A DNA stretch of 64,000 nucleotides from Cohnella panacarvi Gsoil 349 (GCF_000515335.1 NZ_KI911563.1:1752056-1816055), one strand, 5' to 3'; positions 44,940 to 54,316 are shown, numbered from the stretch's first letter. Notes: generated by a model not told the origin, from the letters alone. A program made the numbers and translations.

Positions 44940-45799
44940 GCATTGCCGTGTCATCCATTCACCGATCGCGGAGACTCCGTAGAAACGCGATTCCCCTCCT
45001 GAGTATCCTTCTGGTAGCGGTATTCCTGTTTCCTCTTTACTGGTTGGCGGTTACTTCATTCAAGACGGAAAGCGAAATATTCCGAACGCCGCCGACGTTG
45101 TTTCCGCATCAATTCGACGTCAAATCCTATACGGAACAGTTGACGAGTTCTAACTATAACATTATGCAAGGGTTCAGGAACAGCGCCTTGATCGCATTCG
45201 GCGCGCTGGCCATTTCAACGTTGCTAGCCATCCCTGCCTCATATGGACTTGCCCGGTTTTCGATTGCGGGCAAGCACCTCATGCTGCTGCTGTTTCTAGT
45301 TACCCAGATGCTTCCCGCTTCATTGATCCTTACGCCGCTGTTTATTTTGTACAAACAGTTCGGGCTACTGCATGCGCCTTTCTGGGCAACCATCCTTGCG
45401 AATGCAACGGCCGGCATTCCATTCACGATCGTCACCTTGCGGACCTATTTCATCACCTTGCCCAAAGAGCTGGAAGAATCGGCGAAAATCGACGGCTGCA
45501 ATATTTTCACGACATTTTGGCGGATTATGCTTCCCATTGCCCTGCCAGGCGTCGTGGTCGCGATGGTGTTTTCCTTCCTGTTCGCATGGGGCGATTTGAT
45601 CTATGGAATGACGTTCATCAGCAAAGAACATATGCGGCCGATTACAGCAGGCATCTATAACTTCCTCGGGTTCCAGAGAACGTCATGGAACCATTCGATG
45701 GCTTTCGGAATGGTCAGTATCTTACCCGTCGTATTCATCTTCATCTTCGTGCAAAAATTCATCGTCAGCGGTCTGACGAATGGCGCGGTAAAGGGGTAG
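44936..45799 (+). CDS. sugar ABC transporter permease, MalG-type
   Basis: The 287-residue product has six helices, with the N-terminal LFPLYWLAVTSFKTESEIF and the coupling loop EESAKIDGCNIFTTFWRIML. It ends VSGLTNGAVKG, the standard tail of this family. Overlaps the MalF-type gene by four bases; the lactonase gene follows after three bases, so all are one operon. Confidence 0.93.
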   Translation: MSIAVSSIHRSRRLRRNAIPLLSILLVAVFLFPLYWLAVTSFKTESEIFRTPPTLFPHQFDVKSYTEQLTSSNYNIMQGFRNSALIAFGALAISTLLAIPASYGLARFSIAGKHLMLLLFLVTQMLPASLILTPLFILYKQFGLLHAPFWATILANATAGIPFTIVTLRTYFITLPKELEESAKIDGCNIFTTFWRIMLPIALPGVVVAMVFSFLFAWGDLIYGMTFISKEHMRPITAGIYNFLGFQRTSWNHSMAFGMVSILPVVFIFIFVQKFIVSGLTNGAVKG

Positions 45800-45802
45800 C
45801 GG

Positions 45803-46882
45803 ATGAGCGAATTGACGCAAGACCCATTGGTTTTTGTTGGCTCGTATGCATCTGCCGAGTGGGATAGTATCCATCTGTTACGCTTGGATCGCGGCAACGG
45901 CTCGCTTATCCGGATCGGCAAGGCTTCGGGAATCGCGAATCCGACCTTTCAGGCGATCGATGCTGCGCGCGGACTGTTGTTCGCCGTAAGCGAAACGGAG
46001 AGTGACGGAACTGTCGTCTCCTATCGTTACGACGGGGCATCAGGAACGATACGCGAGATTAACCGCCAACCGACTAACGGCGGGTTGCCGTGCCATCTTC
46101 AACTGCACCCATCGGGGAAATGGCTGCTCGTGGTAAATTACTTGAACGGTCGTGCCGTAAGCGTATATCCGCTTGATGCCGATGGCACGATAGGTACTCC
46201 CGCTTATCAGGTGAATCACGCCGGAGCAGGTACTCATCCGATCAGGCAAGACGGGCCGCATCCGCATTCGATCTTCCGGATCCCCGGGACAGACAACTAT
46301 CTCGTACCGGATTTGGGGACGGACCTCGTCTATTCCTACGGGCTAGACACGATGACCGGCAAACTGAATGTATTGGCCGAGAATCTGATGTTTACGGGCG
46401 GCGGCCCACGTCATCTTGCCTTTCATCCTCGGTTGCCCATCGTCTACGTCATTCATGAGATGGGAGCGGCTGTCACCGTACACCACCTCGAAACGCGGAC
46501 TGGCAAATTGTCTGAAGTCCAACGGCTATCCACTTTGCAGGGGCATCGAGCCGACACGTATCCAAGCAGCGAGATTTGCGCAGAGATTCTCGTGTCCGAG
46601 TCCGGTACGTATTTGTACGGATCCAATCGTCAGGCCGATACGATCGCTGTCTTCAAAATCGCATCTGACGGCAGTCTCGAGATGATCGGAAATGTCCATT
46701 CCGCTGGGAGAAAGCCGAGAAGCTTCACCTTGGTAAAGGGGAGCCGCTATCTGCTGGTCGCCAATCAAGACTCCGATCGGATCGTTGTCTTCGAAATTGG
46801 AAACGATGGCATTCCTTATCCGAACGGGCATTGTTATGAAGTAACCCGTCCTGCTTTCATCGGCGCTATCGTTGGACCATGA
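45803..46882 (+). CDS. lactonase family beta-propeller protein (6-phosphogluconolactonase-like)
   Basis: The 359-residue protein shows the seven-blade lactonase pattern: FVGSYASAEWDSIHLLRLDR, PTFQAIDAARGLLFAVSETE, GGLPCHLQLHPSGKWLLVVNY, DGPHPHSIFRIPGTDNYLVP, GGGPRHLAFHPRLPIVYVI, and YPSSEICAEILVSESGTYLY. No signal peptide, so cytoplasmic. Family members open sugar lactones. As the last gene of the importer operon, together with the upstream dehydrogenase, it suggests oxidation of an imported sugar to a lactone and then hydrolysis; this is inference. Confidence 0.9.
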   Translation: MSELTQDPLVFVGSYASAEWDSIHLLRLDRGNGSLIRIGKASGIANPTFQAIDAARGLLFAVSETESDGTVVSYRYDGASGTIREINRQPTNGGLPCHLQLHPSGKWLLVVNYLNGRAVSVYPLDADGTIGTPAYQVNHAGAGTHPIRQDGPHPHSIFRIPGTDNYLVPDLGTDLVYSYGLDTMTGKLNVLAENLMFTGGGPRHLAFHPRLPIVYVIHEMGAAVTVHHLETRTGKLSEVQRLSTLQGHRADTYPSSEICAEILVSESGTYLYGSNRQADTIAVFKIASDGSLEMIGNVHSAGRKPRSFTLVKGSRYLLVANQDSDRIVVFEIGNDGIPYPNGHCYEVTRPAFIGAIVGP

Positions 46883-46885
46883 TAG

Positions 46886-46930
46886 AAAAAAGCCGATCAC
46901 GCGCGTATGTTTCGCATGATCGGCTTTTTG
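46886..46930. terminator. bidirectional terminator after the lactonase gene
   Basis: AAAAAAGCCGATCA pairs with TGATCGGCTTTTT around a long loop. It closes the plus-strand operon and would also stop minus-strand transcripts from the AraC side. Confidence 0.85.
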
Positions 46931-46939
46931 TATAGCACG

Positions 46940-46989
46940 AATCGGAGGTTTCGTTTCGCCAACGAGTCGCCGCAACGAAACCTCCGATT
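46940..46989. other. long inverted repeat between convergent units
   Basis: AATCGGAGGTTTCGTT pairs with AACGAAACCTCCGATT around 18 GC-rich bases, a near-perfect 16-bp stem. It lies just beyond the lactonase terminator. No T-run follows on either strand. Confidence 0.7.
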
Positions 46990-47027
46990 CAACTTCCTGC
47001 TCTATCTCTCCCCTCATCGCCTTCAAT

Positions 47028-47126
47028 CGTTACATTCCTTCCATTGGACTACTCATCATATGCTAATGAACCAACCCGTCGTAACTTGCCGTATGGCCAA
47101 AAATAATTGGCTAGATGGCAAAAAAA
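47028..47126 (-). promoter_or_regulatory. promoter-like block A, similar to the leader of the gene at 53231-54316
   Basis: These 99 bases align without gaps to 54336-54434, with identical stretches such as CGTTACATT, CTTCCATT, TCATCATA, CGTAACT and CCGTATGGCC. At 54.3 kb the block lies right before a start codon. Here, in the same orientation, no gene follows, only the inverted repeat and terminator at 46886-46989. Confidence 0.55.
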
Positions 47127-47142
47127 TTTATTGCTAAGCACA

Positions 47143-49365
47143 TTAAGCCTTATAAATCATCCTATACTCTCCTGGAGGTAATTCGAAGATTTTCTTGAAC
47201 GCCCTATGGAAGGAAATCACGTGTATATAGCCGACTTGCTCGGCGATCTGCTGGATGGGCAGATCGGTTTCCAGCAGCATCCGCTTCGCGTTGTCTAGCC
47301 GTACTTGGAGCAGATAGTCGATGAACTTCTCGCCGATCTCCTCTTTGAAGATCCAGCTCGCGGTTTTCGGACTTACGCCGAATAAGCTGCTGACTTGATT
47401 CAAAGATAGGTCCGGATCGGAGTAATGGAGATCAAGATAGGCTTTGATCTGAACGGCGATACTGTGATGGGACCTTTGGTTGTGATCTTGCTCGATTTCA
47501 TGACCCAGGTTGCCCATCACGTTGACTAGCTCGCAACGAAGCTCCTCCATGGTCTCTACGGTATTCTCCAATTCGCGGATTCGGTCCGCGTATTCATCGT
47601 TCCATATGTCTTGAACTTCGGACGAAAGAGCATGCATCTCTTTATGCAACTGATGCACCAAGCTGCTGATGAAGCTCGCGATGACGCTTCTGGTGACGAG
47701 CATCTGTTCCATATTCTCGAAAATACGGTTCAGCTTGTCCATCCACTGCGGATCGTTCTTCCGGAATAGATGCGCCATCTCCGGCAACGGAAGAACCCAA
47801 TTCAGCTTCTCGGAACCGATCTTCGTGCTGGCCGTCTTATTGTCGATAATCGAGTTCGTGCCGAATGCCGCCTTATAGGAGACGTTCATACCGGCATTCA
47901 GATAGGAATCCTCGATCTGGCTCATACAAGCGACCTTCTTGCCGATACCGGCCGACAACGTCAATTCGAGATGGGAATTGATCCAACTCCGGTATTCCTC
48001 GCAGATTCGCAGCGGAGTATCCGGTCCGCTGCCGCTTTGCAGATGAATAACCGCCGCGATCTGATAGGGGTGAACCCAAGCGTGCCACATATGGAGCCCG
48101 TGCTGCTCGACGAGCTCCCTTAAAGCGTTCTCTACGATGTATTTCAACAAGTACTGATCTCTTGCGACGAAGCGCTCCTTGAACTCGGCGTACCGGTCAA
48201 TCTCGAACACGACCACCGCAAGACGATCATAGGCATACGGCTTCCCGTACGCCTTCATCTGCTTCTCCCATTCCGTCGCGCTCATCTTCTGATGTCCCAT
48301 GAGAAGGTCGTAATACAGACTGCGTTGCCGTAGATATTCGCGTTCGCGATTCAAGTGCTCGTAGTCGACCGTCTTCTCCAGCAATTGATCGATCGCGCTC
48401 TCGATCAATTTCAATTCGTGCCCCGTCGACTTTACGCCAAGCTCGCTTCTTCTATTCGTATACTGGCTAATTTTCCCCATTATGATCTGGATCGGCTTAT
48501 AGTTGAGATGAGTAAGAACCGTAAACCAGATTATCGCGAGCACGATAACCGCTATCCCGAATAAAGTCCATATGTTGGACAACGCCGAGAGTAAGCTATA
48601 ACCCTTGGCGTCCGAATTCTCGGCGTAAAATTTCCAACCTGTATATTCGGATACGGCGAAGAGGGGCTTGTCCATAACCGATTCCTTAGCTTGGAACGGT
48701 TGGTTGTCGTCCCCGTGCAGAACGAGGGAATTTCGTTCTTGACCGTTAGACGGATTCATTCCGTTAAGTTCGTTCAATTCATTCAGCAAAGATTTGACGT
48801 TCACGTTCACGACGACCGCACCCTGCCGCGCGGAAGGATAGGGGTAGCTCTTAAGAATGGATACGACCTGTTCGTTCTTATCGGATTCGAATAGCTTGCT
48901 GCTTCTCGGATTCGTCCAAGAATCGATTCCCGTACCGTTGTAAGCGGAGAAGAAATAGTCCTTGTCCGCGAAATCCCGCCTGGTAAATCTCTTATGATCC
49001 GTCAGAAATTCGCCGTTGCCCTCGTTATAGAGGTAGATCGAATTGGCGAACGGGAATGTCGACGACAACTCGATAAGCTCTCTCTGAAGCACAAAGTAGT
49101 CATAGATCGTTCTGGGCGTATCGTTAAAGAACGATTGCAGCAATTCATTCTTGAACATCTGCTTCACGATATTGCGCTCGATTAACTGCAGGCTCGAATC
49201 GGTATATTGCACCCGCTGCTGAAGAATGGCTCTATTGGTGTCGATGTATTTGCTCTCCGAAGCACTGCTTAATATGGCGAAAAAAATAAAAATAAACGAA
49301 GAGACAATGACAAAGAAGATAGGGGCATAGGACAATATCATCCGGTAATACCAGTTCACCTTCAT
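47143..49365 (-). CDS. membrane-bound AraC family regulator with extracellular Cache-type sensor
   Basis: The 740-residue product has a transmembrane helix near residues 12-34, an extracellular region (about 35-265) with Cache features (FPFANSIYLYNEGNGEFLTD, VSILKSYPYPSARQGAVVVN), a second helix near 275-300, a cytoplasmic middle, and a C-terminal AraC double helix-turn-helix (about 640-735): LSLNQVSSLFGVSPKTASWI, FKEEIGEKFIDYLLQVRL, VGYIHVISFHRAFKKIFELP. One-component membrane regulators of this build usually control an adjacent carbohydrate ABC transporter, here the importer that lies just upstream. Confidence 0.92.
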   Translation of the reverse strand: MKVNWYYRMILSYAPIFFVIVSSFIFIFFAILSSASESKYIDTNRAILQQRVQYTDSSLQLIERNIVKQMFKNELLQSFFNDTPRTIYDYFVLQRELIELSSTFPFANSIYLYNEGNGEFLTDHKRFTRRDFADKDYFFSAYNGTGIDSWTNPRSSKLFESDKNEQVVSILKSYPYPSARQGAVVVNVNVKSLLNELNELNGMNPSNGQERNSLVLHGDDNQPFQAKESVMDKPLFAVSEYTGWKFYAENSDAKGYSLLSALSNIWTLFGIAVIVLAIIWFTVLTHLNYKPIQIIMGKISQYTNRRSELGVKSTGHELKLIESAIDQLLEKTVDYEHLNREREYLRQRSLYYDLLMGHQKMSATEWEKQMKAYGKPYAYDRLAVVVFEIDRYAEFKERFVARDQYLLKYIVENALRELVEQHGLHMWHAWVHPYQIAAVIHLQSGSGPDTPLRICEEYRSWINSHLELTLSAGIGKKVACMSQIEDSYLNAGMNVSYKAAFGTNSIIDNKTASTKIGSEKLNWVLPLPEMAHLFRKNDPQWMDKLNRIFENMEQMLVTRSVIASFISSLVHQLHKEMHALSSEVQDIWNDEYADRIRELENTVETMEELRCELVNVMGNLGHEIEQDHNQRSHHSIAVQIKAYLDLHYSDPDLSLNQVSSLFGVSPKTASWIFKEEIGEKFIDYLLQVRLDNAKRMLLETDLPIQQIAEQVGYIHVISFHRAFKKIFELPPGEYRMIYKA

Positions 49366-49429
49366 CCCAATTCAACCTCTCGCTCACTGATCGACGCGCT
49401 TATGTAAATCATTCGCCATGTGCGACAAA

Positions 49430-49462
49430 GCACCTTCAAGTTCCGGGCGAACTTGAAGGTGC
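49430..49462 (-). terminator. hairpin after the second importer's binding-protein gene
   Basis: GCACCTTCAAGTT pairs with AACTTGAAGGTGC around CCGGGCG. The tail on the minus strand is TTTG, so termination may be partial, letting some transcripts reach the regulator gene. Confidence 0.65.
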
Positions 49463-49477
49463 CGCGATCGTTATTTT

Positions 49478-51091
49478 TTACTTCTTGTACTCCGCTTCAT
49501 ATGCCGCTCTCTTCTCATCCATTACGGCTTGGCCGCCGATCTTCATATAATCCTTGACTTCGGAATCGTAGACCGCATCGAATTTGCTAGGCGAGGCGGT
49601 TACGATCTTCACGAACATGTCTTCCTCTTGTTTCTTCTTCAGCGTCGTTCCGTATTTCACGTCCGATTCGATCGACCGGAGGATGCGAACTTTCGTCATG
49701 CTGTCTTTCGTTCCGGAATCGATGCTGGCGATCGTGAAATCCTTGAAGTTGGGATCGGAAGCGTTAGCCGCGATGTTCAGCATATTGTCTTCGTTGCTGA
49801 CATATTTGCCGTTCAGAATCATGCAGTAGTCGGAGTAATTGTAAAGCAAATTTTTGGCCGCATCGTTATCTAGCGTTTTGGGAACGCCGTCTACGAGCTC
49901 GTAGGTTTCTCCTTCGGTACCGTTCTGCAATCTAATGATATTCTCCGGTTGAGACATCCAGTCCAGATACTTCACGACTTCTTCGGCACGCTTACTTGCT
50001 TTAGGTACCAAAAGGTAAATTCCGTTCGGGGTATACGCCGGCTTCGGCGTCTTTCCTTGTGCGTCCTTGAAAGGATCGATAATCGTAAACTTCGTATTCG
50101 GATCCTTCGCAATCGACTCGGCCAAATATCCTTGATAGATGGGTTCGTTAGTATTCGTAGATGCTGCGCCAACAAGTCCATTAACCATGTTTTTCTGGAA
50201 TTGATTCGTATCCTTGCCTATGCTAAGCGGAAAGTCTTTATCGATTAGGCCCTCGTTGTACAATTGGTTCAGGAAGCGGAGGCCCTCTTTGTTGCCAGGC
50301 ATCACCCAATCCGGATTGGCGTAGAAGTCTTGCTCGGTAATCTTATCCCATTCCCAGAAAGAATAGCGAAGCGGGCTTGTATGGAAGTAGTCCGTCTGTC
50401 CGCCGTATGGGATTGCTTTCGGTTTAGCCTTCTTGAATGCAACCAAAGTGTCGTAGAACTCTTCCGTTGTTGTTGGAACGGGAAGCTTCAATTCATCGAG
50501 CCAGTCCTGACGGATAATCGTAGAGATTTGCGCGCTAATGACGCGTTTGGCCACGATGGCATATTGTTTATCTTCGAATACGCCATAGCTGAGAACGTCG
50601 TCGTTCAATACTTTCTTAAGGTTCGTACCATATTTTTCAATAATAGGCCCCAGATCCGTTAATCCGCCGTCCTTGGAATACCTTTCAACCGTCGGGGTGT
50701 CGTAGGTGAAAACAAGATCAGGCGCTTGGTTGGCGGCCATTAACACATTGAGCTTATCGACTTCCTCGGAACGGGGAATGGTTACCCATTCGATCTTGAT
50801 ATTATTCGGATTTCCGAAGTTCTCTTGAATGTATTTCGTGAAGAAGTTGTTTGTAATGGGATCTGCTCCTGCAGGGGTATTATTCCGATCGAAGAGTTCG
50901 ATCCTCAGCGTAACCGGATCTTTCTTGGGTTCTTCCTTAGGCGTATCCGACGACTTGTCGCTTGAGGTGGCCGCACTGGAAGACGAACTGTCTGCGGCAT
51001 TGTTCTTCGAGCTGCTGCACCCCGCCATAATCGAAACTACGAACAATACGCATACGAGCAATAACAACCCTGGTTTTCTTGTCAATCTCAA
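49478..51091 (-). CDS. LplA-type ABC transporter substrate-binding lipoprotein
   Basis: The 537-residue product has a lipoprotein signal (LFVVSIMAGC), a Ser/Lys-rich linker, and the long LplA-type binding fold: DLVFTYDTPTVERYSKDGGL, IIRQDWLDELKLPVPTTTEE, NGIYLLVPKASKRAEEVVKY then LDWMSQPENI. Third gene of the importer, 100 bases after the YtcP-like permease. Such proteins bind complex oligosaccharides; the ligand is unknown. Confidence 0.92.
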   Translation of the reverse strand: MRLTRKPGLLLLVCVLFVVSIMAGCSSSKNNAADSSSSSAATSSDKSSDTPKEEPKKDPVTLRIELFDRNNTPAGADPITNNFFTKYIQENFGNPNNIKIEWVTIPRSEEVDKLNVLMAANQAPDLVFTYDTPTVERYSKDGGLTDLGPIIEKYGTNLKKVLNDDVLSYGVFEDKQYAIVAKRVISAQISTIIRQDWLDELKLPVPTTTEEFYDTLVAFKKAKPKAIPYGGQTDYFHTSPLRYSFWEWDKITEQDFYANPDWVMPGNKEGLRFLNQLYNEGLIDKDFPLSIGKDTNQFQKNMVNGLVGAASTNTNEPIYQGYLAESIAKDPNTKFTIIDPFKDAQGKTPKPAYTPNGIYLLVPKASKRAEEVVKYLDWMSQPENIIRLQNGTEGETYELVDGVPKTLDNDAAKNLLYNYSDYCMILNGKYVSNEDNMLNIAANASDPNFKDFTIASIDSGTKDSMTKVRILRSIESDVKYGTTLKKKQEEDMFVKIVTASPSKFDAVYDSEVKDYMKIGGQAVMDEKRAAYEAEYKK

Positions 51092-51191
51092 CCTCGTTCA
51101 GCTCCCTTATTAATTGTAAATGCCTGTTCATTCCCCTATAGCAAACCTTGTCGGACATCACTGCATGTGCAGTGTCTCTCGAGGTCGACTA

Positions 51192-52079
51192 TCAACCTTT
51201 AACGGCGCCGATCGTCACCCCCGATATGAAGTAACGCTGAATGAACGGATATACGAGCAGGATCGGGAACGTCCCGAACATGATGGCTGCCGCTTTCAAG
51301 CTTTGCGGAACAGGAGCACCTGCGTTCTGGGCTTCCGCGATCGATAGATCGTTCGCTTGTCCGCTAATGACCAGGGCGTACAATTTAAGCTGGATGGGAT
51401 ACAGATTCTGGTCGGAAATGTAAATTAACGCATCCTGAAACCCGTTCCATCGTCCTACCGCATAGAACAAGCTGAGCGTCGCCAATGCGGGCAACGATAG
51501 AGGCAGAATGATGCTCCACAAGATGGTGAAGTGACCGGCTCCGTCTATGCGGGCCGACTCCTCCAGCTCGATCGGAATGTTCGTGAAGAACGATTTCATA
51601 ATGATTAAGTAAAATGCGCTAATCGCCCCCGGCAGGACAAGCACCCACATCGTATCCAAGAGCTTCAACTCTTTCATCAGCAGATAGTCCGGAATAATCC
51701 CTCCGCCGAAGAACATCGTAATCACGATGACGACGAGGAAGAAATTTCTCCCCTTCATCTCCCGCTTCGTGAGCGGATAAGCCGCCAAGATGGTTATGAA
51801 CATCGCAACGGCAGTGAATACGGCGACGAGCAGGATGCTAAACCCCAACGAACGAACCATAGCCGAATGCAGGAATACGGATTTATAGGCATCAAGGTTA
51901 AAGCCGACGGGCAGTAAAGTCACTTCCCCGCCCATGATCGCACCGTTCGAACTGAAGGATAGAGCCAACAGATGAATCATCGGGATAATGCAGAGGAAAC
52001 AGAGAATTCCGATCACGACCATGATCGAGACGTTAACGGCTTTCGAATTGGCGGCATTGTTCATCGTATCCCTCCTCAC
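51192..52079 (-). CDS. carbohydrate ABC permease, YtcP/LplC type
   Basis: The 295-residue product has six helices, N-terminal IPMIHLLALSFSSNGAIMGG, the coupling loop EESARIDGAGHFTILWSIIL, and the family tail PFIQRYFISGVTIGAVKG. It overlaps the LplB-type gene by four bases. No ATPase gene is nearby. Confidence 0.93.
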   Translation of the reverse strand: MRRDTMNNAANSKAVNVSIMVVIGILCFLCIIPMIHLLALSFSSNGAIMGGEVTLLPVGFNLDAYKSVFLHSAMVRSLGFSILLVAVFTAVAMFITILAAYPLTKREMKGRNFFLVVIVITMFFGGGIIPDYLLMKELKLLDTMWVLVLPGAISAFYLIIMKSFFTNIPIELEESARIDGAGHFTILWSIILPLSLPALATLSLFYAVGRWNGFQDALIYISDQNLYPIQLKLYALVISGQANDLSIAEAQNAGAPVPQSLKAAAIMFGTFPILLVYPFIQRYFISGVTIGAVKG

Positions 52080-53029
52080 CAGATCCCATGATCGTTCACT
52101 TTTCTCGAGATATAGTCGGCCGACAGCAGGAAGATCAACCCGATGACGGATTGGAACAAGCCGATGGCGGTCGCGATCGAGTATCGCGCGGACTGGATGC
52201 CGACGGTGTACACGTAGGTGCTTAACACCTCGGATACGTCGCTGACCCCGGGGTTGCCAAGTACGAACGGTCTGTCGAACCCGATGGAAGCCATGTACCC
52301 GATATTAAGGATAAGGAGGATAACGATCGTCTGCTTAATTCCCGGAAGCGTGATGTGCCAGATCTTCCTCATTCGCGAAGCACCGTCTACGTCGGCCGCT
52401 TCATACAAGTCTTTATTAATCCCGGTTAAAGCGGCCAAATACAGAATCGTCCCCCAACCGGCTTCTTTCCATATCCCCGTCCCGATATAAGTGATGACCC
52501 AATGCACCTTGTCGCTAAGGAAAGGGATGGATTCCCGGCCGAGCGAATTCAGGAATATGTTCACGCTGCCCGAGTTGGTAGCCAGAAGCTGCGTGGCCAA
52601 GCTGCCAACGATTACCCATGAGATAAAATGGGGCAAGTATAATAAAGTTTGCGCGCCTCTCTTGTACCACTTCACCCTGATCTCGTTGAGCAGAAGAGCG
52701 ATAATGATCGGGATCGGAAATCCAACGGCCAGATCGAGGAAGTTTAACAGAAACGTGTTTCTGAGCGCATCCTTAAAGGCGTCCATCTGGAATATTTCGC
52801 GGAATGAATCCCACCCGATCCATTCGCTGGCCCATACGCCCCTAAAGATGTTGTAGTCCTTGAAAGCGATGACGATTCCGAACATCGGAACGTACTTGAA
52901 TAGTAAGAAATACGCCATCGGTACGGAGACCATCAGGTACAGTTGCCAATGGTTAAGCATCTTTCTCGCGTTAAATCCGGACACTCGGTTAATCGGAACT
53001 CCCTCCTTGAACCCGTTCGCCTTCGACAT
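52076..53029 (-). CDS. carbohydrate ABC permease, LplB/YteP type
   Basis: The 317-residue product has six helices and typical motifs: YLMVSVPMAYFLLFKYVPMF, LPHFISWVIVGSLATQLLAT, and the coupling loop YEAADVDGASRMRKIWHITL. First gene of the importer operon. Upstream, TAAC/AAAGCG sequences near 53140 weakly resemble a cre box (11 of 14 positions), and the 150-base gap to the next terminator holds the promoter region. Confidence 0.93.
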   Translation of the reverse strand: MSKANGFKEGVPINRVSGFNARKMLNHWQLYLMVSVPMAYFLLFKYVPMFGIVIAFKDYNIFRGVWASEWIGWDSFREIFQMDAFKDALRNTFLLNFLDLAVGFPIPIIIALLLNEIRVKWYKRGAQTLLYLPHFISWVIVGSLATQLLATNSGSVNIFLNSLGRESIPFLSDKVHWVITYIGTGIWKEAGWGTILYLAALTGINKDLYEAADVDGASRMRKIWHITLPGIKQTIVILLILNIGYMASIGFDRPFVLGNPGVSDVSEVLSTYVYTVGIQSARYSIATAIGLFQSVIGLIFLLSADYISRKVNDHGIW

Positions 53030-53182
53030 CTACACTAAAATCTACCACTCCCGCTTTTCGTTGGAAATTGGCAATATTCCGGCGCTTAACATTCTCGGCA
53101 ACGAACCGTTTTTCAGCCGCTTAACATCTTTCCAGACGCTAACGCTTTTCTTGGATCGCGAATTTGGGGACCTATGTACATG

Positions 53183-53214
53183 AAAAACGCCCTGCTTCCG
53201 ATAGAAGCGGGCGC
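53183..53214 (-). terminator. terminator of the BtrH-like gene
   Basis: On the minus strand CGCCCGCTTCTAT and CGGAAGCAGGGCG form a hairpin followed by TTTTTC, 17 bases after the stop codon. Confidence 0.8.
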
Positions 53215-53230
53215 TCATGTTAAAGGACGA

Positions 53231-54316
53231 TCAAATCAATACGGCTTGCCGGGCTTGCCATTGCTTCAGCATAACCAGCATCCGACCCATGACCTCTTGC
53301 TCGAATGCGGCTAGCTGATCCAACTCCGTTATGATTTTATCTAGCAGATGACTGTCTTTGTCTCGATCCTTCGAAGCGATGTATCTGATCTGCGTGCTTC
53401 TCATCACCATGCACGTTCGTGCCATTCGACTGAATGATTCGTGCAGGTACGTATATTCTTCCTCGTTCAAATAACCGTTGTCTCTCAAATATTGAACCCG
53501 CTCGACCATGCAGCTTTTATGCTCCACCAGCACATGCATCGGTCTAAAATCCGACCAGACTACGGGCAAGTTGTTCTTGATCGTATCGTAGACCTCTATA
53601 CCGAATGCTAGATACGACAACTCATTCTGGAACATCCCGAATTTCTTGCTGCCGTTATCGGATTGCACGTATTCTTCCAGGCTCCGAATCACCTGATCGA
53701 GATTGAAGGCATAGTTGCCTTTGAACGGGCCGTCTTCTCTGTTCGCTTTCCGGAACAACAGAATCTGACTTCTCCAATCGTTAGGAGGCGCGTCGTCGAT
53801 CTGTGCGTAGGCTTGTTCGAACACTTCGAAGCTGATCTCGGAAGCCTCGAACTTGCGATTCGTCCCCTTGAACCCGATAATGTGGAACACGCGCCTGTCC
53901 AAGTCGTAGCCGAAGATTAAGTTCTCGTGATCCCATTTTCTCATCCGATACGCCCAACGGTCTTCCATATAATACTCGTCTATGTGCAGAGCTGCATAAT
54001 GCTCCTGGTCGATGCAGGCGATGAGGAATTTAATGATATCGCCGCAGGTGCTTGCCAGCAAATTCCTTGACGTACTCATGAACGTTAACCAGTTCGTATT
54101 CACGTAGTAATTCGAATCTTTGCGCGGCCCCATATAGAAGTCCAAAGGCAAATCGTAAGGCACCTTGTAGTCCTTCAGGCCGCAAAGTTGAATGTAGTTG
54201 CTGTAGTACCAGGGCAAATAATCTTCGTCGTCGGCCATGATCGACAGCGCGGTCGCATGCGAGGAGTAAGAGTAAATACGCGGCTTCGCCAAAGGCAGTA
54301 TTTTGACGCTTGTCAT
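53231..54316 (-). CDS. uncharacterised protein resembling the BtrH N-terminal-like group
   Basis: The 361-residue protein has no signal peptide or membrane helix. It opens with LPLAKPRIYSYSSHATALSI, then ADDEDYLPWYYSNYIQLCGL, a pattern I associate with BtrH N-terminal-like proteins of Paenibacillus (acyl transfer or cysteine-protease-like fold). Later segments are acidic and aromatic (HIDEYYMEDRWAYRMRKWDH), and the end is a long helical bundle. No neighbouring acyl carrier or peptide synthetase gene is seen, so the job is unknown. The ATG at 54316 follows GGTGGAGGGACGATCTGCCC, and the leader is block B. It has its own terminator, so it is monocistronic. Confidence 0.6.
   Translation of the reverse strand: MTSVKILPLAKPRIYSYSSHATALSIMADDEDYLPWYYSNYIQLCGLKDYKVPYDLPLDFYMGPRKDSNYYVNTNWLTFMSTSRNLLASTCGDIIKFLIACIDQEHYAALHIDEYYMEDRWAYRMRKWDHENLIFGYDLDRRVFHIIGFKGTNRKFEASEISFEVFEQAYAQIDDAPPNDWRSQILLFRKANREDGPFKGNYAFNLDQVIRSLEEYVQSDNGSKKFGMFQNELSYLAFGIEVYDTIKNNLPVVWSDFRPMHVLVEHKSCMVERVQYLRDNGYLNEEEYTYLHESFSRMARTCMVMRSTQIRYIASKDRDKDSHLLDKIITELDQLAAFEQEVMGRMLVMLKQWQARQAVLI

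Noticed and set aside
46526..47026. 166-codon minus-strand frame after block A
   Set aside because: It crosses two strong stems and then runs antisense to the lactonase gene; no family signature.
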